Assembly: GCA_030141605.1 (NCBI GenBank)
Contig: JAQGDQ010000089.1
Coordinates: 496,001-560,000, forward strand
Reading direction: 5' to 3'
DNA: 64,000 bases
DNA from: Tubiluchus corallicola
Lineage: Eukaryota > Priapulida > Priapulimorpha > Priapulimorphida > Tubiluchidae
Shown: in pieces, positions 23,633 through 59,239 of the stretch
Numbering within the stretch: position 1 is the stretch's first letter
Layout of the letters: the number at the start of each line of letters is the position of its first letter
Made by a program: the position numbers and the translations under genes
The notes under the pieces: model-generated
The model's database searches: none
Seen by the model: only the letters and a program-made list of their open reading frames with translations
What the model was told of the DNA's origin: nothing

Positions 23633-26600
23633 ATTATCATTATAAGAGTTTTCATACATAAAACATCAAGACTGATGATAATATTTGTAATCATTTATTA
23701 ATAGTTAATATTAATAAAATAATAATTATTATTCGTGTTAATTTGTGATGGTAATGAGATAACTCCAAAGTTAAATTTTCATTTTTGTATCACAGCTCTA
23801 GACCTTTTTCTCCTAAAATTCTAATGTTTGTCTTTTTTAAATTTCTGAGTACTCTAATCATCCGTCCATAAAACGTCAATTTTCTTGGCAATTATTTTTA
23901 ATGATGCAAAGTTTTTAGATGATGATAACAATTTCGTGATGTTTTTAAACTGCACATTGTGGTGAATGTGATGTTTATTTTTGATGTTTTACTTACAGTA
24001 ATTACGGTATTTAAGCTTATTTACGAATATTACCTATAGTTATTTATGGATCGTGCATTGTTTTAACATCCAAAAACCAAGTTGTCTTTTCTTTTATAGT
24101 AGGTATCACTATTTTATGTTGTTTTCATAGTATTACATAACTATGTAGCTTAGAGACTAGATTATTCAATATTTTTGTGGAAATGTAATTAACTTACAGT
24201 TATATTATAGCAGTTAATAGCTAGTCATTGTATATAGATATAATCACAATCAACAAGATAATCAGATCCGTCTTGTGCCACTCAGTATTAGGAGTTGTAT
24301 GAATTATGAGGTAATATGTTAGAGAAAAAGTGTGTTAATTGTGCTGTTTCAGTTATGCAGTCTGTTATGTTCTGGGCTGGTTTGCCAAAACGTTTTTTGT
24401 GAAACACAAACCTTCAATTTTCATAAACAATAATGGTTGTATTCTATTTAATTAATTATTATGAATTTTAACATCTATTTAATGATTGCTAGTGATAAGC
24501 GTATAGTGAGAATCGGCTAATACTAGATTATGAGCAGTTACAATTTCAGGCCACTGTCGTTATCAGTATTGTTGCTCAACTTATATGAAATAAACATGTG
24601 ATCACTGTGCAAATAACCCAATGTTTGAATTTGTTAAAGCAACACACTGTAGATTATATTTACTGCTGGAATATTAGGAATGAAAATCTGGTTAGGGCCT
24701 CGTGGAATTTAGAGTTCTTTAAAGAACGCTAGGAAAACTACTATAAAAAACGGTTAACTAATTGGTTTAAACAGTATTTTATTAACAAAGAATATGATAT
24801 GCTATCATATGCAACATACATACATTTGAAGAGAAGAAACAACAGAAAGTTAGAAGGATTGGCTATTAGGTTCAAAAGAACCGATATTAAAGCTTCCTCG
24901 CGATTGTCACGTTAATTAATTACTTGACTATATCTTCAGTCTAATCTAATTAATGCAACCAGGTACTGTTACTTTCAAAGTACCTTGTACCTACATCTAC
25001 TGAATGAAAAATAATAAAATCAAATAGTATTGTAATTTTCTCTATTACTTGTCTTTCTGTTGAATAACCAGAAGGCGTAACAGTTTTTTTTTGCATAGCG
25101 ACATAAATTCGTGTTTTGGTATGTATTTTTGCGAGACTGAGGTTTTTATAGTTATCACCTGACCATGTTTATAATTATGCAGCTCTGGTTTTATCGTTGG
25201 GTATACACTCGAGTTTGTATGTACTGCATTATTTGCCACGACTAAAACGGGAAAAGAAAACAGAAACATCTAAATATAGGACACGATCACCTAGGTTGGC
25301 ATTGAAAATGTTTATTTTACAGTTCTACTCTGCCCCGCTAACAAACATAATGATCGTCAACTTTTTATCCCTCGTATTTATTCTTTTCCCCAGTAGATGG
25401 CGGAAACGACTAATCCAGAAAAATTCGGTAACGTGAAAAGGGTGCATGTTTTTCAACCTGTTACCTATTAATCAAAGGGCGCCTGGCCTGGAGTGGAAAA
25501 CTAGTCATGTACTTCCCTACTGTATATTAAAAATACTTAAATATTCTCTATAATAGATTTTCCTGGTACTTAAAATTCCTTGCACTTAAGGATTATATTG
25601 CCAAATTTATCTGCACCAAAATTTCAATGTATTAAAAATTACTTGTACTAAATTTTACCAGTACAAAACTTTCCTAAAATTTCCAGTACCAAACTTACTT
25701 GTACCAAATTTTTCTACATTCTGACCCAAGACACCGCGCTTTGTCACTGGTTCAAATTCCCAAACATTTAAAGATATTCATACGAGTTTGAGGATAAATA
25801 AGGTCACCTAAATAGGCCTAATAACAAACTGACAAAGATCAGTGATAAAACTGATAATCCTGATAAAACAACCACCACAGCACAACCTTGTCAGCAAAAA
25901 GCAAAATCAGGTTGTGCAATGTCATTCAATGCGGCACAAAATTTCTTGTAGGCTTGTTAAATAGAGATATAAAAATTAACATAAAAATTAATAAAGATGT
26001 AAAACGAAGTGGTAATTACAAAGGTATGACAAGTTTAACTCCTTAACCCGTAACAGTACAACTGTGTAAGCCAGAGGCGAGAGGAATAACAGAGCGGCCA
26101 TACAACTCTATGTATAATTAAAGCTAAACAACATTAAAAACTGATCGGTTAATGAGTGGGGGATGCAGGACTTAATAATAATTGTTATAATTCTGATATA
26201 GTGACTGTTGAGTAGCAATCAGTAAACGAATGGTAATTTTGCAAAATGAAAATTGGGTGTTAGTAAAAAACGGAACAAATTCTATTCCCAATAAAATCTA
26301 TATACAGTTGGGCAAACACTTTGACTTGCTATGCCATTCTGTTTTTTTATCAACGTCCAGGACCCTGTCAGTATGTGTTTCTTTTTCTCAGGTCCCAGAA
26401 AGTAATATCTTTACTTAATTTGATGTTAGCCTAGAAGCTTGCGTAAATAAAAACAGGAATTCAGGTAAAAACGGCATAGGTAAAAGGCCCAGGAAAAAAA
26501 TAACCCTAGTCCTAACCCTAGTCAAAGGTAATTGTGATTTTTTTTCTTAGCCGAAATTGAGTTTTTTTCGTGACTTTTTTCCTGTGACTTGATTACCGGC

Positions 26601-27334
26601 CATCAAAAATAGAGAGCAGTGTTATAAGTAGAGAGAACGAAAAGGAAAAGAAAAGGGTGGAGTGTGTGTGCGAAAATCTAGCATGTGCAAGGTTTCACGT
26701 TCAAATCAGTATGATGAAAGGCTGAAATGATTATGACAGTATTTATGGGCATTCCATGAATCATGGGTGATGCTCGTTGGAAACCTCTGTACACTTATCA
26801 AAATTTAACATTACTAAATTTTAAATTTACGTAAGAGTTGCCGATCTATGCCTAAACGCTCCCTGTCTATTTATTTAACCAATATCTACATAATTATATA
26901 ATATGAATGCGCGAAAAGTTCAAAGTTCAGTTCCAAAATAGTACTGTACTTTTATAATAATATTATTAATGTGTTTTCGCTAATAGCATTAGGATGAGAT
27001 TCATGTGCTTATCCTAAATGAATATGTCCTAGTGATGTCCACGCTAATCTGTGTCCATATACCTCTGACATAAGCCATCATTATCAAAACTTCATACGGC
27101 CAATATACATAATGTATATTCGTGTTTAAGTTTTAATATGGGTTACATTACAGTAATAATTGTAGAATCTCGTGACATAATGAGTGGATAATTCAACTAA
27201 TAGGGAAATTAATTTTGTTCACCTCAATCCGATGTGATAACCAAGCTGAACTGCTGAAGTAATCAGTATTTCCACTTTAGGCTTGCAGGCGATAATTTGT
27301 TAAGTATTAATACGTGGCTTCATCCTACGAAATT

Positions 27335-27670
27335 TCCTGCCGCTCGCGCGCCTCTAGACTTGTGCACATGCCTAGCACATTCACGGTACACGTGCTTCAT
27401 TCAGTATTCGCGTCTATGCGATCACTTGCTGTGCACGTGAACAGCTCTCGTCTCGTTGGTTAATGCGGCCTACTACAAAACTACAACTCGACGCTGATTG
27501 GCTGACGTATCCACACCTTCGCAGCGTCTGTGTTATGGTTGTAAAATCTGTAGATTCTGACTAAACACTATTGAGAAATCAGTTTTATTATAAGAAAGCC
27601 TTATCAGAAACTACATTTTGAATGAGGAAAAAGTCAAAAGATTTTAATACTATCACTGACTGGCGTCAGA
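27335..27670 (+). promoter_or_regulatory. Probable KLF promoter / 5' UTR
   Basis: This stretch is clearly richer in G, C and CpG than its surroundings. It has two CACGTG E-boxes (27389-27394, 27434-27439), an inverted CCAAT box (ATTGG at 27497-27501) and a TGACGT CRE half-site (27503-27508) directly after it. The position, ending at the start codon of the KLF gene, fits a CpG-type metazoan promoter. Transcription start not determinable from sequence. Confidence 0.55.
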
Positions 27671-31559
<3,889 letters not shown>

Positions 31560-34500
31560 AGGTTGCAAATGCAAAATGTTCGTGGTGCTAAATTTTTAAC
31601 AAGTAACGAATCTCTATGTTTGTGCAAAGAGAGCACCGAAACTCGGAGAAAGCGAGTTGAAATGCAGTAATGTGGAAGAACAGTGTAAGAAATTCTATGT
31701 TGAATCAGGGAATGGCAGCTTCAAGTCATTATTCAGTTCAATCAGATTATTTATGGATATACCATGTACAAACTATGAATTTATGTGCATGTAACTATTA
31801 AATATTCTGTGGAAATTGTGATTGTTATACATGATTGTGTGCATATTTATTTTCTTGTATGATGTATAATAACAGTAAATGTGTTGTTTTGAAACTTATA
31901 GTATGCACTTATAATAAGCACAGTTTGCATTTTATAGCTTTTTTGTTCCTATTTGCCCTAACAGTTGATCAAAAACTAACCATTATAAACCTTTTTCAAT
32001 TACATAGGCCTAATCATAACCGAATTTTGTATGTATGTTGAACTTTTGAGAAAGTATCCGCACAAAATATACAGGTGTACTTTTTGTAGTAATCATAATC
32101 GTATAATAGGATTTATACATTTCATTTACAGATTGTAAGAGTTCTTTATTTTAACTTCTTGTACAGTGAGGACAAGCCTTGAAATTATCAAGGAATACAG
32201 ATACAGTACGAATTGTGCATTATACGCATATTTATGTAAAAGTATTATGTGTTCTGTAAATATGATATAATTATGTGCATTGATAATTTTTGTAAATAAT
32301 GGCTACATAAACATGCTTCTATTATTAATATTACAATTATTATATTTGGTTAATAAAATTTGTAAAAGTGTTTACATGTTGAAGAAATTATGTTCAGTTA
32401 ACAACAGACAAAAAGCATTGTGATGTAATATCTAACGCATAACATTTATTACCTCAACAGCAACAAGGTCAGTTTGAAAGACACTCATACACGACATATC
32501 ATTCTGGCAAAACAATAACAGAATTATTACACATTAAAAATTAACATTATTTAAAACTACATATCACAAGTCATATTTTCACATAGTATAATTTTAAATT
32601 TTTCTCAAATGTAGGATTTCTTCATTTGCGTGTATGCTCTCAACTGAAGAAAATTCATAAATAAAGTTAATGAATAAACTTGAAATCTAACATTCCACTA
32701 CATGCAAAGTGCGTAATAAGCAGTTACTTCTGCTGTGTTTGTACTGCAGAAAGAACTTCGTAAATTTGTAATACAACAATTCAATTTTTTTCAATTTGGA
32801 CATTCAACAGAAAACAGCTTGCTCAAAAGTGTTCATAACCTCATACATAATAGCTTTTCCGATATTAACTTGAAGCTTATGAATAAGTACTACAAGATTC
32901 ACAGCTCTGCTTTACTACACGGGCTGGGTTTAGCATTTTAAGCACTGACGATTTATTAGCAAACAGCTGTTAGAGACTTAGAGTAAACACTACGGACAGA
33001 GTTCTTGTGCAACATCGACGAACTTCAAAACATAAAAGGCTCTAAAAGCTAATGGTGAGGCAAAACGTGCAAAAATCATTAAATATTACTCTACTTAGCA
33101 ACACTAGTATTGATCATTGCCTTACAAATCAACTATATTTATTCACCAGAGTTTCTTTAGTTGAAGCTAGTTAAAATGCGAACTTTCGTTTCGACAAATG
33201 GGACCTCACAAACTTGCAAGTTCTATGACATAAGAAGGATAGTAATGTTGTTTGATGTATTAAGTTTTTCTCAGTTTTTCTAACCTTTGCGTTTAATACA
33301 CTTTTATTAAGGTTTGTTGCACACCTCGAGCAAAAGATAAGCTATAATTTGCACAATTCAGGATTCTGCATGCTGCAATCCAACATTCAGTGACAGGGTC
33401 TACTTATGTTTATGGTTGTGACAAGATCAAAACCTTGCTGATTGTCAAAGATAATCCTCTAAGATTAGACACTGGGCTGACAGAGGTGTTTCAGCCATAT
33501 TCGGAAATGTGAATACGACTGTGTGGTAGTGCTGCACGTGAAACTTATCGTTCAGAAAACCTTGTGGTCATCCATCCATTTACTCTCCAGCTCGCTATCG
33601 CTTAAATTCAGTTGCTAAGCACACACAATGAGTTTTTGGTGATCTGGAATTAATGTCTCCCTATAACCCTGCTTCTGTTAGTGATATAAACTTTTGCAAC
33701 AGAACAAATATCCTGCTAGTCATTTTAAAAAACTGCTTATAATAACACCAAGCTTAGGGAAAATAATTGACATAACAACAGTATACAAATATAGATATAC
33801 ACACTGGCAGTTCATCACACCAAACAGACAAATGCAAAAACATCAACTAAGAGACTCTGTTGCAATATTAAAATTTTGCATACTACATAAAAACGAAATG
33901 TATGTAAGTAAGTAAACATTAGTATTCAAACAACTGGTGTTACTCATGTTTTCTTGTTTCTTAATCTGAACAACTTTATAAATTTAAATTAAATGTGAAC
34001 TTAACTAATCATCAGAACCGTCTTAACAGCATTATATGCACAATGTACATAGATTATGCATTGGGCCCCATGCGTTAAGATGGCCTTGCTAAACATCCAA
34101 ACAGAAACATAGTCTTACTTACAACACTACAAGACATGATATGTACACCAACAAGGCAGTTACCAATATTACTTAATAAGGCACAGCTAAGTGATACGAG
34201 GTACATATCTAATTGCTTAAGCTGGTGAATATAATCATGTTGAAAACCCTGCATTTTACTGGGCAAGTTTAAGCAATTATCACAGTAACAAGATAAGCTC
34301 TATGCAAATGATTGTCAAATTTAGGTGGTGTCATTAAATGCAAGTATGAGTTTCTCCCCCAACAAATGAGGAGTATGCCAAACAGACAGCAAAAACAAGT
34401 CGTCAATGCAATTTTGTTATTTGCTGTTTTTTCAGCAGAAACTTCAAAATTCTGTTATATGCCACCAACACCGTATTAATATTGTTTCCATTCATATCAA

Positions 34501-35436
34501 TTTAAGACATAAGGTAGATCTAAATGTTTTTTTCAAGAAGACTTCACTTAGTTGCTATAAATCGGACTGTAGTGTATGATCATTGTACACGTCACATTAT
34601 ATAAGCATCTATTTATAATGTTGATGCCTAAGTTTGTGTCATACTGCCACTAGTAAATAAGTGATATAAGAGGATGCAAATTCAAATTCAAATCGTTTAA
34701 AAAAATTCAATGATACAAAAAGTTAAATCGATTTTTTACTTTTGTTTCATTTTCTGTGTAGTATAATAATAATAAAAAAGATAATATAAAAGGTCAAATA
34801 AGGCCGAGTTTTTGCTACTCTTGAGTAATTAAGGAAGAAAGTATTTTTTCCCTGTTGTAACCAGTAGTTTATAACCACACTAGCACATGCCCGTCAACCT
34901 GTGCACTTATTATGCTACTAACTTCCATAATAATTAGTACCATCACCTTTGCTAGTACATCCACTGCGACTACTACTGGGAATGTCATGCCTACTGTATA
35001 GTTCATTACTCCGTAATAACAAATTATTGAAACTCTGATTTTCATCATAGTCCTGATCATAATGAATACCTATGTATGAAGCAAATAATTAACACCCTTT
35101 CTTTCTTCCAAGTACACAACGTAGCAAGCAGGACACCACAAAACCAACACAGATACTAACAAGCAGAACAACACTTACCAAAAATGCTGTCACAGTCACT
35201 GAGATTTAGGTAAACTGGATACTGGTAAACTATCCTCAAACTTCAAACAACGTCATTTTCGGAAGACTCAATGTAATAATAGTCATTGTTACCATTATCA
35301 GCATCATCATCTTTGTTCGTGTTCCTAGCTTACCAACCACTTTTGTAGTTTTGCTTAACACCAAGTCACAAACTTTCTTTGGACAACCTCACAGATATCG
35401 CTCTCACCAGCATTAACAAACATGTCATCAACGCTG
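31560..35436. other. Convergent 3' UTR / intergenic region between KLF and PTPDC1
   Basis: Non-coding on both strands. It should contain the KLF 3' UTR on the left and the PTPDC1 3' UTR on the right. TTTATT at 32445-32450 is an AATAAA on the minus strand and could end a long PTPDC1 3' UTR only about 90 bp from the KLF poly(A) signal, but several nearer minus-strand AATAAA motifs exist. No repeats of note. Confidence 0.4.
32352..32357 (+). terminator. Candidate KLF poly(A) signal
   Basis: AATAAA about 790 nt after the KLF stop codon, within a T-rich stretch followed by TGTTTACATGTTG. Plausible end of a 3' UTR of about 0.8 kb. Confidence 0.4.
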
Positions 35437-53556
<18,120 letters not shown>

Positions 53557-54774
53557 AATGCTTAAACTAATTCATTACATTCAGGTTGTCAATAACACAC
53601 GTCAAATCCTAAAACAAATGTAAAAGTAGATGTCTGTAGAATTTACAACAGCCAGGAGCTAATATGTTCAGTTCAATTAACACAACTGTGACATATGTTA
53701 TGTGTCACCTATAAAACTGACAAATTTAATTATATAGAAATAAATGTCACAGGCTTTAAGTTCTTCTCCATTCTCATAAATAGTGTTCTAAAAATATTAA
53801 AATATTAAACACGAAAACATTTAAATGCTATAGGCTACACGCTACAGATGTTTTGACAGCAGGGCAGTAATCATCTTCAGTTCGAATGACAGTAGTCAAC
53901 ATCAACCAGATTATTAATATACACAAAGTCTAACCAGACTGGTTGATGTTCAGTGCTCATGTAGTCGAAATATTTGCATAGCTTTTAAAGTTTTTGTTAT
54001 TTTTAAAAAAAATTCCTGTATAATTTTATAAAAAGGCAACTGGTTATGATAACTCTTACAGTTAACCTAACCTAAATTACGAAAATAATACTTTTTGAAT
54101 TGTTATTAGTATTACGCTATTATACCACTGACACTCTATGACCAATTAGTTTAGTGATGCTAACCTATAGATGGCACAAAGCGTGCCACTCTCATTGCAC
54201 TTCTAAATTTACTTATATCAATTTCTTCAAAGTATAGTCCTTTAGTGTGTTAATGGGCTGTTTATCAGCCTTATCTCGGAAAAGCTCGTAAAACCGTTAT
54301 CAAACGAATGTAATAATAACTAATATACTCACCATTCAGCCAAATTTTATCTTAAAAATAATTAAAAGTTTTAACCTTGGCTTGACATTCAACTGTCAGG
54401 GCAAACAAATACAAAGATATGACAAAATTTCATAATAATATCGAGCCAACTACGTGTCGTCAAACCACCACAACATAACTGTACTAGATCGTCTTGGAAT
54501 GATGTTCGAGATTTCGAGTCTCGAAAGACAAAACTGAAACGTGGTCGCTCTAAAACATTTACAGTGCTGCTATCTAGTAGCAAAGAATCTTATATACTGT
54601 AATACAGTCGCTGGTTATAGCTGCTAGTGCTACAATCTAAAACTACAACAAAACAATATATTATTATGAAATGCAAACGGCTAATCACATTATCACATTA
54701 ATAAACTGCACAGTACTGCCCTCTAGTGATAAATTGCCCTGGTAAGGAGAAAATATTACCCAAAGTCGTAATAG
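53557..54774. other. PTPDC1 upstream / promoter-side region
   Basis: No coding frame with recognisable domain. Contains a 12-bp perfect inverted repeat (AACATCAACCAG at 53898-53909 and CTGGTTGATGTT at 53939-53950). I see no clear TATA box or CpG island. PTPDC1 transcription must begin here or, if there is an upstream untranslated exon, further right. Confidence 0.4.
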
Positions 54775-55261
54775 ACACCATCGACTACATTTCTAAACCT
54801 TTGTAATATTTATTTAGTTTATCTTCTGTTACAGGTGAAATACCAGTGAGATTGAAAGAATCAATTATTGTTCTTTTTTTTAAATCAGATGATCCCATGT
54901 CTCTGAACAATTATAGACCAGTGTCCTTATTGCCTTTTATATCAAAAATATTAGAAAAAGTTTTTTTACAATCAGTTATCTCATTATTTAATAAAAAAAA
55001 GAATTCGGAGTAATAAACAATTTGGTTTCAGAAAAGGTAGCTCCACTGAAATGGCCTCAACAAAAATTATAGAAAATATCATTAATACTGTTGAAAGAAA
55101 TGGCACATCCGACGGAGTATTTTGCGACCTATCAAAAGCATTTGATATAGTAAACCATGACATTCTGCTAAATAAGTTGTACTATTACGGTATCAGAGGT
55201 TTGCCTCATATGTGGCTAAAGAATTATTTAGCAGGGCGCACTCAGACAGTAAAATATAATA
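54775..55261 (+). mobile_element. LINE fragment, reverse transcriptase N-terminal half
   Basis: Plus-strand reading: [40 protein letters not shown], then after a frameshift in an A8 run at about 54,995, [33 protein letters not shown] and [20 protein letters not shown]. These are RT boxes 0-3 of a Jockey/CR1-group element. Stops abruptly at 55,261 where an opposite-strand LINE begins. Confidence 0.85.
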
Positions 55262-56155
55262 TCATCCGTGCTTAACACCAGACATAATATTTATACGACA
55301 AGTACTAGCTTCCAGCATAGAGATCCGTGTAGCTGCACCTGTGTACATATCTCCCACAATTGCACATACGGGTTCCGGAAGTCCGAACCTTCTCACTGCC
55401 CTCACGATTGAGGTGTGAGGTACCGTGTCGAACGCCTTCGCCAAATCCAGGAATGCAACGTTCAATTCTCTGTGACTCGCTCAGGCATGTCGGATCACGG
55501 TATTTAACAAAGTCAGGTTCTCTGAGCAGGCATCCTTTGGTTGGAAAGCTCTATGGAGTGGGTTGAGCTTGACCCTTGCCTGGATTCTCCAGGTTAGAAT
55601 CTTGGCATACCACCTAAGCAGTAGAAATCTGATTGTGATAGGCTGCCAGTTACTGACGTCTTTAAGGCCCTCGGCGATCTTAGGTAGGAGGGTGGTGCAG
55701 CATTACTTGAGGCTTTTCGGATCCTTGCGTAGAAATTGTCACACCTTAAAAACAAGGGTTATTGCGCCCTTGTTAACCCTCTGGAGGGCCTTCATTATGA
55801 CCGCCCTATCCGGACCGGAACGAGACTTCGTGGCTTTGAATGTTTTGCCACCTCCTCATGCACTATTGGGGCATAGAGGCCATCTGGATCTTCGCATGGT
55901 TTGAAGTCCTCAAGAAGTTCATCATCTGATAGGGATGGTTTCTCGAATCTCTGGATGTAAGTTTGCTCAATGCAGTCAATGGGAGGATACTCGACTTCCA
56001 GGGGTGCATCATCGAGTGTGACCTTCGCAAGCTTACATCTATCTCTCTAATACAGTCTCTGGTATGTCTTGTACCTTTCTCTCCTGCGTTTCTGATGGTT
56101 TGGGGGTTGATCGGGAGCTCACTTAACAGGGCGAGGTCTGTCTGGTTGTCTTAAT
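55262..56155 (-). mobile_element. LINE fragment of a different lineage, opposite strand
   Basis: Minus-strand reading: TWRIQARVKLNPLHRAFQPK, DACSENLTLLNTVIRHA, a TGA stop, then LNVAFLDLAKAFDTVPHTSI, ALRRFG-like VRRFGLPEPVCAIVGDMYTG and MSGVKHG at the left end. The 'C.ENL.LL' and 'AFLDLAKAFDTVPH' blocks resemble the R2/NeSL side of the LINE tree, unlike the fragment to its left. Truncated within RT at 55,262. Confidence 0.8.
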
Positions 56156-56209
56156 TAATGGGTCACTGACATGTAAAAAAAGTTTTTTACATTTTCATAT
56201 AATCCTGTA

Positions 56210-56486
56210 GTTGTCCTCGCTTAACAGCGTTGCATTCAGAGATGATTCACTTGTTTTAAAAAAAAATTATTTATTTAATTTTTATTTTCACTTTCACCTA
56301 ACACATGGGAATGCATCATTCAGGATGAGTGTATTGTTTAGCAATCTCTGACCTTTTATGAAGTACTGTGTAATGTAAATTTACTAATATGTTTGTTATT
56401 GTTTGCTAGATGTGGAATTGTTTTTATCATTCTATAATAACTGTCCATGTATTGATAGGGCTGTCCACCCAGTGTTCGACTTGAAT
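56210..56486. repeat. Repeat shared with 51,525-51,798, left of MITE copy E
   Basis: Second copy of the repeat described at 51,525, interrupted by an A/T-rich insertion near 56,255-56,295. Same order of shared blocks and the same junction with the MITE. Confidence 0.65.
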
Positions 56487-56879
56487 AAGCCTTTTCTCAT
56501 AGTTTCGCTGTGTGCAGGTGCAGTTGCTATAGGTCTAAGGTTAAGTGTAACACAGCAATGTGTGTTAACTATAATCGTCACGTAACATGTAGGTAAAGCA
56601 AAGCTGTCTTCTGTGTCAGTTGTTTTACGTGAACTTTACTTAATTATGTATTAGTCTGTGCGTAGAGTGATTTACTAACAAGATCTTGCTTGTGAACTAG
56701 AAAAAATGAACTAGGTAAGGTTCTAGTTAGCTGTTAAAGCATGTCAAAACTGTTAATGTTACAACAGCATGGCCTGCGAAGCGTTGTCAAGTGTACACAA
56801 ATACGTTGTCTGGTACACTTAACCATTGATCTTTTCACGATCATCATCAATCGCTGGAACTGTGTGTGCGAAAAGGCTT
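56487..56879. mobile_element. TA-flanked MITE, copy E (LINE-rich intergenic region)
   Basis: Left end AAGCCTTTTCTCATAGTTTCG, right end GAAAAGGCTT followed by ATT. Inner motifs GGTCTAAGGTTAAG and CTTAACCATTGATC. About 390 bp. TA dinucleotides flank both ends. Confidence 0.72.
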
Positions 56880-57149
56880 ATTAATTATGTAATAAGAAGC
56901 GCCAATTTTAAGTAATAAATACATTTTTATGGTTTAATTACAGGTTTTTTTTAACCTTGTTTTATTATTATTATTATTGTATATTATTTATGTAAATTAT
57001 GTATACATAATACGTTTGAATTTCCGTGTGATTCTCCGCGGCTGGTCGTTTGCAACATGGCCGCGTTCTTCAGTAACTTTTGTGGCAAGTATTGACACAT
57101 TTAGGTGCAGAGCAATCCTTTCTTTAATTTTGGAAATCATGTTATCATA

Positions 57150-57850
57150 GTTTTAATGTTAGATTTGTTTGGAGAAGTATCAAAACAGATAATGTAATGG
57201 TAACGTCAGGTGTAAAACAGGGTGACCCTATGTCCTCTGTTTTTTTCTCGCTGTATATTAATAAAATGTTAAAAGAAATAAGTAGATCAGAAAGAGGATA
57301 CAAAATATATGAAAGTATAACAGTGAGTATATTAGCTTTTGCTGATGACAGAATTCGAAGCGGATATGGTAGTGTTATTGAAGATTGCTGATGATATTGG
57401 AAAAGAATTAGGCATGAAATTTAGTGCGACCAAGTGTGCATCAATTCTCCTTAGTGGAGCTAACACTAATGCAGTCTTTAGGATAGGTGACATACCTATA
57501 CATGCAACAGAAAGAGAAAAACACCTAGGGGTAATTATAAGAGCCATAGAATATGAACATAGCTGGAAAGAAAGAATACCAGATATTAGAAGAACTATAG
57601 CAGTATAGGTGCCGTAAAATTTATATTTTGTATATAAAGAATCGTATTTATGAGTGATAATCGGTTATTGAAAAAAGTGGTAATATGGGTCGTGACACAC
57701 AGAATTCGATCAAAATGCCTGCAAAGAATCAGACCTTTGGGGGATAAATTTGGGCTTCCGGTATTTGGCAATATTATGGCATTAGGGGAATTAAATGAGG
57801 TAGGTCTAAAAAATTTATGATAAACATTTGGGTGATGGATGAATGGATTT
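57150..57850 (+). mobile_element. Third LINE fragment, RT central part
   Basis: Plus strand: VTSGVKQGDPMSSVFFSLYI (box 4), ILAFADD (catalytic box), then a frame step at about 57,345 into IADDIGKELGMKFSATKCAS and HLGVIIRAIEYEHSWKERI. Further decayed coding follows to about 57,850. Likely an R2/NeSL-like or related element; too broken to place firmly. Confidence 0.75.
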
Positions 57851-58249
57851 TGTTTTTATATGATTTTTTGTAACATCGCCGGAGTAGGCCTGTTTTCCTG
57901 ATCAGAAAGCTATATTGTTAGAGTAGGAAAGGATGAGAGTACACCACAACAGTAAAAAAAATTTTGGTAATTGTATGTAATGTAACATCGAGAAACACTC
58001 ACACCCCATGCTTGAAGGAAGTCTTGAATAATATACTTCTAAAAAGTCTTTGAAGACATACTAGAAGTTTTGGGGTGCACATGGTTAGTATACCCACTGC
58101 AACTCACTAACTGGTGATGGTATTAGAGGTTATGAGAAGAGGTGAAACAAGCAAAACACACATGGTGGGTGTGGGCTAAAAACACAGAACTTAGATTTAC
58201 AGACAGGTTAGGTGGGATGGCACCCTCATGGTAGAAACAGCAGAGGGTG

Positions 58250-59100
58250 CTAGTGCTCGGAAGTGATTTCTCTGATATCCGGTGGCAGTTTGTTCCACAA
58301 ATGTATTGCTCTGGGGTAGAAGGAGTATAAATAAATATTGACTCTTGATGATGACTGAACTAATTTGTTGTTATCTTTGAGAGATGGGGTGATGTAAGTT
58401 GGTAAATTTATACCTATCCTGTAATGCACTATATCATGAAAGATGTTTAGTATCGTTTGTCGTCGTCTAATTTCTAGTGTTTCCCACCGGAGTTCGGAGA
58501 TCATCCTAGATACTTAGCATTTGTGGTATATTCATTTCGTACAGATCGTGCTGCATTTCACTGGACTTGCTCGATGCACTTAATGTCAGTGATTGTGTAT
58601 GGGTTCCAGGCTGCAATGCCATATTCTAGTTTTGGTTTGACAACCAAGGCTTGATATGCTCTTTCTTTGACTTGTTGATGACATGGATGTAGTGTCCTGT
58701 GAATGACATTAAGTGTCCTGGTTGCACGAGTGACAATTTCCTGGCAGTGCTCACCCCAATGAAGATTTGTGCTGATGGTAATGCCCAGGTATGGGTGTGA
58801 AGGAACATGCTCTAGGATTTTGTCTCCCATGCTGTAAGGAAAGTAATTTGGGTTTTTCATTTGAGAAATAGGTAGAATTTTGCATTTATCAATGTTAAAG
58901 TCCATAAGCAGTTTCTCACCATAATTGTAGCTGTGAGAGATCTTTTTGTAGAATATGGTGATCATGATTACTCCATACAGGTCTGTAGAGAATCCAGTCA
59001 TCAGCAAATAGTCAGATGTTAGATGATATATTGTCAGAGATGTCATTTATATAGAGGAGGAATAAAGCCGGTCCAAGAACTAAGCCTTTATAGATTTGGA
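58250..59100 (-). mobile_element. Fourth LINE fragment, RT C-terminal part
   Basis: Minus strand: LGPALFLLYINDISDNISSN, then LFADDWILYRPVWSN-like catalytic box, MDFNIDKCKILPISQMKNPN, HPYLGITISTNLHWGEHCQE, LEYGIAAWNPYTITDIKCIE, and after a break ELRWETLEIRRRQTILNIF ending PRAIHLWNKLPPDIRE. Classic CR1/L2/Jockey-type RT C-terminus with several frameshifts. Confidence 0.82.
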
Positions 59101-59239
59101 GTGAGTACCATTGACAGACCTGCGTTCAAAACATTAGAAACAGATCACTCGTTTATGAAGTTTTTAAAAAATTTTATTACTTTTCAGTTCATTTAAAAAA
59201 GCAGAACTTAAATTCTAGCATAAATTATGAAGTCCGAAA

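Larger units (their letters stand above)
20472..27300. other. Intergenic region between the LOXHD1-like gene and KLF
   Basis: No frame here shows a recognisable domain or flanking splice signals joining it to either neighbour. It holds the (TA)n tract, the minisatellite at 21,480, MITE copy B, the (ATT)n(ATC)n tract, and short imperfect repeats of a GTACCAAA(A/T)TTT motif at about 25,560-25,715. The rest is AT-rich sequence with nothing I can name. Confidence 0.6.

Noticed and set aside
26495-26530. AACCCTAGTCCTAACCC-like stretch as a telomeric repeat
   Set aside because: Only one or two imperfect units; too short to call an interstitial telomere.
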